From Massilia sp. TS11 (GTDB lineage: Bacteria > Pseudomonadota > Gammaproteobacteria > Burkholderiales > Burkholderiaceae_D): 64,000 nucleotides of DNA. Location: assembly GCF_022012445.1 (NCBI RefSeq), contig NZ_JAKLTS010000006.1, positions 248,001-312,000 on the forward strand, given 5' to 3'. Of this stretch, positions 60,016-64,000 are shown piece after piece (position 1 is the first letter of the stretch; every line of letters begins with the position of its first letter). A model generated the notes under the pieces. The model had not been told where the DNA came from, did not search any database, and worked only from the letters and a program-made list of their open reading frames with translations. The position numbers and the translations under genes were made by a program.

Positions 60016-60246
60016 ATGCAGGACCCGGACTACCGCCGCGGCCGCAGGGCGAGGCCGCTGGCCATGCACAAGCACGACGGCCCCAAGGGCCCGCCCTCGG
60101 CGCCGCCGAGCATCCCGCCCATCATCATCACGCCATTCGTGTACCACACGCCCCAGCCGACGCTCGACCCGCGCGTGACCCCGCTCGGGCCGCCGGTCAT
60201 CCCACCGGCCCCTCCCGCGCCCATCCTGAACGGTGTCACATCCTGA
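60016..60246 (+). CDS. 76-aa proline-rich small protein, 3' end overwritten by a repeat element
   Basis: ATG 60016 is preferred (GAGGG at 60003-60007; predicted +1 only 23 nt upstream); ATG 60001 is the alternative. Basic N-terminus (YRRGRRARPLAMHKH) then a proline-rich stretch (GPPSAPPSIPPIIITPF, TPLGPPVIPPAPPAP). The last residues ILNGVTS and the stop come from the duplicated head of the repeat element at 60223, so the original C-terminus is unknown. A good promoter lies upstream. No family recognised. Confidence 0.5.
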   Translation: MQDPDYRRGRRARPLAMHKHDGPKGPPSAPPSIPPIIITPFVYHTPQPTLDPRVTPLGPPVIPPAPPAPILNGVTS

Positions 60247-60256
60247 ACGGTGTCAG
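60223..60256 (+). repeat. 17-bp tandem duplication at the left edge of the solo element
   Basis: ATCCTGAACGGTGTCAC (60223-60239) is repeated with one mismatch at 60240-60256. It parallels the 13-bp duplication at the same edge of the RAYT element. Confidence 0.8.
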
Positions 60257-60371
60257 GTCCGGCAATCGGACATCGCGAAACTTTACCGGCACAGCCTTGT
60301 CGTCATCGCTGTGCGACCGCAAGGCGGACCGAAAGTTCTCAAATGTCCGATTGCCGGACCTGACACCGTTC
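60245..60371. mobile_element. 127-bp solo REP/MITE-like element related to the RAYT element
   Basis: Perfect 29-bp inverted repeats (60245-60273 and 60343-60371), extended to 34 bp with the flanking ATCCT. They differ from the RAYT element's repeats by one base in the loop (GCAAT vs GCGAT). Inside, the order GAAACTTT ... CAGCCTTGTCGTC ... GAAAGTTCTCAA matches both inner ends of the RAYT element (GGAACTTTCGTC ... CAGCTCTGTCGTCG ... AAAGTTCTTAA), including part of the transposase gene's 3' end. It looks like an internal-deletion derivative that moves in trans. Confidence 0.82.
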
Positions 60372-61233
60372 AGGATCGCCAGGCGGCTTCGGGGTGGAAG
60401 CGCCAGGCGCGCTCGGCATGGGGCAGGCTGGCGATCACAGCGGGATCGTCGACTTGGCTGACGCTGCCGCTCAGCTCGAGCAGGCCTCCGCTCGCGAAGT
60501 CGGGGATCAGGAGGCCGGCGCGCGGGTGGAGCAGGAAGTTCCCCAGGCTCATGAAGAAGAAATTGCCGCGGTAGTCGGGCAGCAGCAGGCTGCCGTCGGC
60601 CTCCTGGCGCACGAAGCCGGGCGCGCCGCCGCGGTGCGAGGCGTCGGCGCCGTGACCGGGCGCGGCACTGGCCACGAACAGGGTGTCGGCCCGGGCCAGC
60701 AGGGCGCGGGCGTCGGCGTCGAGCGCGCTCAGGGCCTGCGCCGGAGCGCGGCCGGCCGGCGGGCCGGGCCAGCTGCGCACGGTGATGTATTGGGGGCAGT
60801 TGCCCGTCGTTTGTTCGACCGCGAGCGTGATGCCTTCGCGGTCCAGGCTGTCGATCCGGCCGTTGACGCGGTTGCGCCGCCGCGTCGGCAGCGCAATGCC
60901 AAGCAGACCGAGGGCGGCGCCTTCGTACAGGCCGGCGGCGAACGGATCGGCGGGCGCGGGCAGGGCGGCGATGCGCAGATGGCGTGCGTCGATTGCCTGG
61001 GCGAAGCCGGGTGCCCCGCTCAGCAGGCCGGCCCAGGGGCGGCCGTGGGCGTCGACGCTGGCCGCCACCAGCCACGGCAGCTGGGCGTAGAAGGCCTGGT
61101 GCTGCTCGGGCATGTGGTCGCGGATCACGCGCTGGCCGACTTCCTGCATGCGCGCGGCCACGCCGGCGCGCGCCTGCATCGCTTGCTCGCCGGGGTGGAA
61201 GGGGTGGGGGTTGAGCTTGTCCATGGTGGCCAT
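60370..61233 (-). CDS. PNPOx-like flavin-binding split-barrel protein
   Basis: 287 aa from ATG 61233 (ATG 61224 possible). Begins FHPGEQAMQARAGVAARMQEVGQRVIRDHMPEQHQAFYAQLPWLVAASVDAHGRPWAGLLSG, with two split-barrel halves, the second carrying DADTLFVASAA, GFVRQEADGSLLLPDYRGNFFFMSLGNFLLHPRAGLLIPDF. This is the pyridoxamine 5'-phosphate oxidase-like family that binds FMN or F420; enzymatic role unknown. The stop codon TGA (60372-60370) lies inside the terminal repeat of the solo element, so the natural end may have been altered slightly. Confidence 0.78.
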   Translation of the reverse strand: MATMDKLNPHPFHPGEQAMQARAGVAARMQEVGQRVIRDHMPEQHQAFYAQLPWLVAASVDAHGRPWAGLLSGAPGFAQAIDARHLRIAALPAPADPFAAGLYEGAALGLLGIALPTRRRNRVNGRIDSLDREGITLAVEQTTGNCPQYITVRSWPGPPAGRAPAQALSALDADARALLARADTLFVASAAPGHGADASHRGGAPGFVRQEADGSLLLPDYRGNFFFMSLGNFLLHPRAGLLIPDFASGGLLELSGSVSQVDDPAVIASLPHAERAWRFHPEAAWRS

Positions 61234-61307
61234 TCTGGGACGCCGCGGCCGCCGGCGGAAGCCATGCGGGCCGTAAATAAATCTTTCGGCTGGCGCAATA
61301 ATCGGGC

Positions 61308-61336
61308 TTGGACCGGCGCGGCGCCGCTGGTACACT
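61308..61336 (+). promoter_or_regulatory. Sigma70 promoter of the GAF kinase gene
   Basis: TTGGAC (61308-61313), 17-bp spacer, TACACT (61331-61336), about 30 nt before ATG 61366 with GAGG between. Confidence 0.6.
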
Positions 61337-61365
61337 TTGCCCACTCTGTCTGATGTGAGGTCCTC

Positions 61366-63327
61366 ATGGGAAGCCGCCTGGAGCGTTTGGAAGCCGTGCA
61401 GTCGATGCTGATCGAAATCGGTCAGCAGTCGGCCAGCTGCCGCGACATCCGCGAGTTTGTGCAGGCGGTCCATCTGGCCCTCGGCAAGATCATGTACACG
61501 GCCAACTTCTTCGTCGCCCTGCGCGACAAGGAGGACCGCAAGGTGCGCTTCGTCTACTTCGTCGATGAGGTCGACCCGGCCCCGGACCCGGACGTGCTGG
61601 TCAAACTGGCCTCGCCCGAGGAGTCGCCCACGGCCTGGGTGCTGGCGCATGGCCAGACCCTGGTGATGACGGCCGATGAATCGGTCGCCCACAGCGCCGA
61701 TGGCAAAGGCTGGGGCATCGGCACCACGGCCGAACACTGGATGGGCTGCCCGCTGCTCGATCACACCGGCTATGTGATGGGGGCGATGGTCATTCAGAGC
61801 TATGACGCCGACCACACCTACAGCCAGGAAGACCAGGAGCTGTTCAAGCTGATCGCGGTCGATGTGGCCAATGCGATCCAGGGCCTGCAGTCGGTCGAGC
61901 GGCTGGAGCAGGCCGTGCACGAGCGCACGCGCGCGCTCGAAGTCGAGGTGGCCGAGCGGCGCCGCGCCGAAACCATCCAGCACGCGCTGTATGAAATCGC
62001 CAACCTGTCGGCCAGCGCGGTCGAGGCGGAGGCCCTGTCGGCCAGTCTGCACAAGATCATCTCGGAGCTGATCGTCGCGCGTAACTTCCTGATCGCCCTG
62101 TACCACCCGGAGACCAAGGAGATCAGCATCCCCTACTTCGTCGACGAGAAGGATGCCGAGGCCCCGGTCAAGCGCTTCCGCTACGGGATCGGCATGAGCT
62201 CCTACGTCCTGGCGCGCAAGCAGGCCTGCCTGCACGATGGCCCCAGCTACCGCGCGCTGGTCGAATCGGGCCAGATCACGGAGCCGCTCGGGAACACCGA
62301 CATCGCCAGCTGGATGGGCGCGCCGATGCTGGTGCACGACCAGCCGTATGGGGTGATCATCGTCCAGAGCTATGACCCGTCGACGCTGTTTACCCAGGCC
62401 GACCTCGATCTGCTGGCCTTCATGGCCAGCCACGTGGCGGTGGCGATCGCGCGCATGCAGGCCGACCGCGCCATCCGCAAGGCCAAGGACCGGCTGGAGA
62501 AGCAGAATGCGGCCCTGAATTCGGCCCTGACGGCGCTGCAGGAAGCGCAGTCGGAACTGGTGCGCCAGGAGAAGCTCGCTTCGCTCGGGCGTCTGGTGGC
62601 CGGGGTCGCGCACGAAATCAATACGCCGCTCGGCATCTGCGTCACGGCCACCAGCCATCTGGTGCAGGAACTGAAGCTGGCGCGCGAGGACCTGGCCAAT
62701 GGCGCCATGACGGAGGACAGCCTGCAGGGCTTCTTCGATGTGATCGACCAGTCGCTGCGCATCATGACCACCAATACCCAGCGTGCGGCGGCCCTGGTGC
62801 GCTCGTTCAAGCAGGTGGCGGTCGACCAGTCCTCGGGCGACATCCGCCACTTCAATCTGAAAAGCTATCTGGACGAGGTGCTGCTCTCGCTCCAGCCCAA
62901 ACTCAAGGGCCGTCCGGTCAAGGTCAGCGTCAGCTGCCCGGCCGATATCAAGATGGAGTCGTATGCGGGCGCCGTCTCGCAGATCGTCACCAATATGGTC
63001 ATGAACTCGCTGGTGCACGGTTTCGAGAACGAGCGCGCGGGGAATATCGTGATCGAGGTGGCGCGCGGCGACGACGGCATGGTGGACTTCAGCTACCGCG
63101 ACGACGGCGTGGGCATGGACGCCGATACCCTGTCCAAGCTGTTCGATCCCTTCTTCACCACCAAGCGCGGCACCGGCGGCAGCGGGCTGGGCGCCCACAT
63201 TCTGTATAACCTGGCGACCGGCGCCCTGGGCGGTTCGGTCAAGGTCAACAGCGCGCCGGGCGCCGGCCTGCACTATCAGCTGCGCTTTCCCGCCAGCCTG
63301 CGCAGCAGCGAACCCGAAGCGGCCTGA
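61366..63327 (+). CDS. Tandem-GAF sensor histidine kinase
   Basis: 653 aa, soluble. GAF1 about 20-175 (YTANFFVALRDKEDRKVRFVYFVDE), GAF2 about 205-365 (ARNFLIALYHPETKEISIPYFVDE), nearly parallel in sequence and so internally duplicated. A coiled coil (about 370-405), HisKA with H416 (LVAGVAHEINTPLG) and HATPase_c with N box (NMVMNSLVHGF), DDGVGMD and GTGGSGLGAHILYNL complete it. Ligand unknown. The stop abuts the stop codon of the convergent HD-GYP gene, a likely functional neighbour. Confidence 0.88.
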   Translation: MGSRLERLEAVQSMLIEIGQQSASCRDIREFVQAVHLALGKIMYTANFFVALRDKEDRKVRFVYFVDEVDPAPDPDVLVKLASPEESPTAWVLAHGQTLVMTADESVAHSADGKGWGIGTTAEHWMGCPLLDHTGYVMGAMVIQSYDADHTYSQEDQELFKLIAVDVANAIQGLQSVERLEQAVHERTRALEVEVAERRRAETIQHALYEIANLSASAVEAEALSASLHKIISELIVARNFLIALYHPETKEISIPYFVDEKDAEAPVKRFRYGIGMSSYVLARKQACLHDGPSYRALVESGQITEPLGNTDIASWMGAPMLVHDQPYGVIIVQSYDPSTLFTQADLDLLAFMASHVAVAIARMQADRAIRKAKDRLEKQNAALNSALTALQEAQSELVRQEKLASLGRLVAGVAHEINTPLGICVTATSHLVQELKLAREDLANGAMTEDSLQGFFDVIDQSLRIMTTNTQRAAALVRSFKQVAVDQSSGDIRHFNLKSYLDEVLLSLQPKLKGRPVKVSVSCPADIKMESYAGAVSQIVTNMVMNSLVHGFENERAGNIVIEVARGDDGMVDFSYRDDGVGMDADTLSKLFDPFFTTKRGTGGSGLGAHILYNLATGALGGSVKVNSAPGAGLHYQLRFPASLRSSEPEAA

Positions 63328-64000
63328 TTACAGGCTGTAGCGGCCCGACGCGAACAGGCGCAGGCAGGCGTCGACCACGTCGGCGTCGAACCACTGGCCG
63401 CGGTGGCGGCGGATTTCATCGAGCGCGGCGGCGCTGCCCAGACCGGCGCGGTAGGGCCGGTGCGAACACATCGCCTCGACCACGTCGGCCACGGCCAGGA
63501 TTCTCGATTCGAGCAGGATCGCCTCGCCGCGCAGCCCCTGCGGATAGCCGCTGCCATCGAGGCGCTCGTGGTGTTCGTGCACCATGCGTGCGATCGGCCA
63601 CGGATAGGCGATGTCCTTCAGGATCGCGTAGCCGCTCTCGGGGTGGCGCTTGAGCATCTCGTATTCGATCGGATCGAGCCGGCCCGGTTTATTCAGAATT
63701 TCGGCCGGCACCCGGATCTTGCCGACGTCGTGCACGATGGCGGCCAGCTCCAGGCCCTGCAGGCGCTGGGCGTCCAGCCCGAGTTCGCGCCCGATCGCCA
63801 CCGCCAGCTGGGCCACGCGCGCTTCGTGCCCGGCCGTGTAGGGGTCGCGCATTTCGACCATGGCCGCAATCGCGCGCAGCGAGTCAACCAGGCTGGCGCG
63901 CAGGGCCTCACCGTGGCGCTGCTCTTCCTCGATCATGCGGTCGCGTTCGGCGCGCGTGCGCAGCGCCGCCAGCCCGAAGCCCAGGTCTTCGGTCAGCATC
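63328..64000 (-). CDS. HD-GYP phosphodiesterase (C-terminal part, runs off the window)
   Basis: The frame is open to the window edge; 223 residues are visible. HD-GYP signature: GHEARVAQLAVAIGREL, IVHDVGK (HD pair), ILNKPGRLDPIEYEMLKRHPE, and HHERLDGSGYP (GYP). The family hydrolyses c-di-GMP. The visible N-terminal bit LGFGLAALRTRAERDRMIEEE resembles the linker after a GAF or PAS domain, so a sensory domain probably precedes it. With the two GGDEF genes in this window it indicates active c-di-GMP signalling. Confidence 0.88.
   Translation of the reverse strand, partial: MLTEDLGFGLAALRTRAERDRMIEEEQRHGEALRASLVDSLRAIAAMVEMRDPYTAGHEARVAQLAVAIGRELGLDAQRLQGLELAAIVHDVGKIRVPAEILNKPGRLDPIEYEMLKRHPESGYAILKDIAYPWPIARMVHEHHERLDGSGYPQGLRGEAILLESRILAVADVVEAMCSHRPYRAGLGSAAALDEIRRHRGQWFDADVVDACLRLFASGRYSL

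Overview
The window is dense, high-GC bacterial chromosome with ATG/GTG starts, short intergenic gaps and many 1-8 bp start/stop overlaps. Its gene content (PhaM-type granule regulator, TamA/TamB, FadN-type beta-oxidation protein, condensin-like three-gene operon, several c-di-GMP proteins) points to a betaproteobacterium of the Burkholderiales. Oxalobacteraceae of the Massilia/Telluria/Duganella kind is the best guess. That placement is inferred from protein character, not from a marker gene.

Layout. 1-1715: three tandem paralogous periplasmic binding-protein-like genes. 1734-4074: EEP phosphatase, ClsB-like cardiolipin synthase and the Hsp15 S4 protein. 4075-7802: a DesK/NarL-type two-component system divergent from an S41 peptidase lipoprotein, with a 13-bp inverted repeat placed symmetrically between two identical -10 boxes. 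7949-15406: a TetR-controlled fatty-acid beta-oxidation operon (acyl-CoA dehydrogenase, fused hydroxyacyl-CoA dehydrogenase/hydratase, thioesterase, thiolase, enoyl-CoA hydratase). 15422-16391: a RAYT transposase flanked by perfect 29-bp inverted repeats; a 127-bp transposase-less relative lies at 60245-60371. 16359-19408: a diguanylate cyclase and small genes, including a WYL regulator broken by an in-frame stop. 19413-23755: an ABC importer (ATPase, fused double permease) with an OprB-like porin behind a long structured leader. 24127-28434: small stress and repair genes, then an MnmC whose methyltransferase half has decayed. 28514-30918: histidine kinase plus response regulator-TPR pair. 30924-37965: an HAE1-type RND efflux operon behind a MerR/CueR-type 19-bp-spacer promoter, with a divergent AraC regulator. 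37999-40679: PhaM and two DUF3108 proteins. 40757-45585: an MksF-MksE-MksB-like condensin operon without the MksG/JetD nuclease. 46235-54813: S9 peptidase, a tiny Pro-rich gene, TamB and TamA. 54889-59408: QueC, a metallophosphatase and a CHASE/GAF/PAS diguanylate cyclase. 59461-64000: a membrane protein, a small Pro-rich gene, the solo repeat element, a PNPOx-like protein, a GAF histidine kinase and the end of an HD-GYP phosphodiesterase.

The most informative new observations are regulatory and repeat-based. A copper/gold-type MerR operator precedes a drug-type RND pump. A symmetric dyad links the two-component system to its divergent target. At least seven genes have a -10 box only 6-7 nt before the ATG and are predicted to be leaderless. 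The RAYT repeats supply the stop codons, and in two cases the last codons, of neighbouring genes. No rRNA, tRNA, CRISPR array or prophage was recognised.
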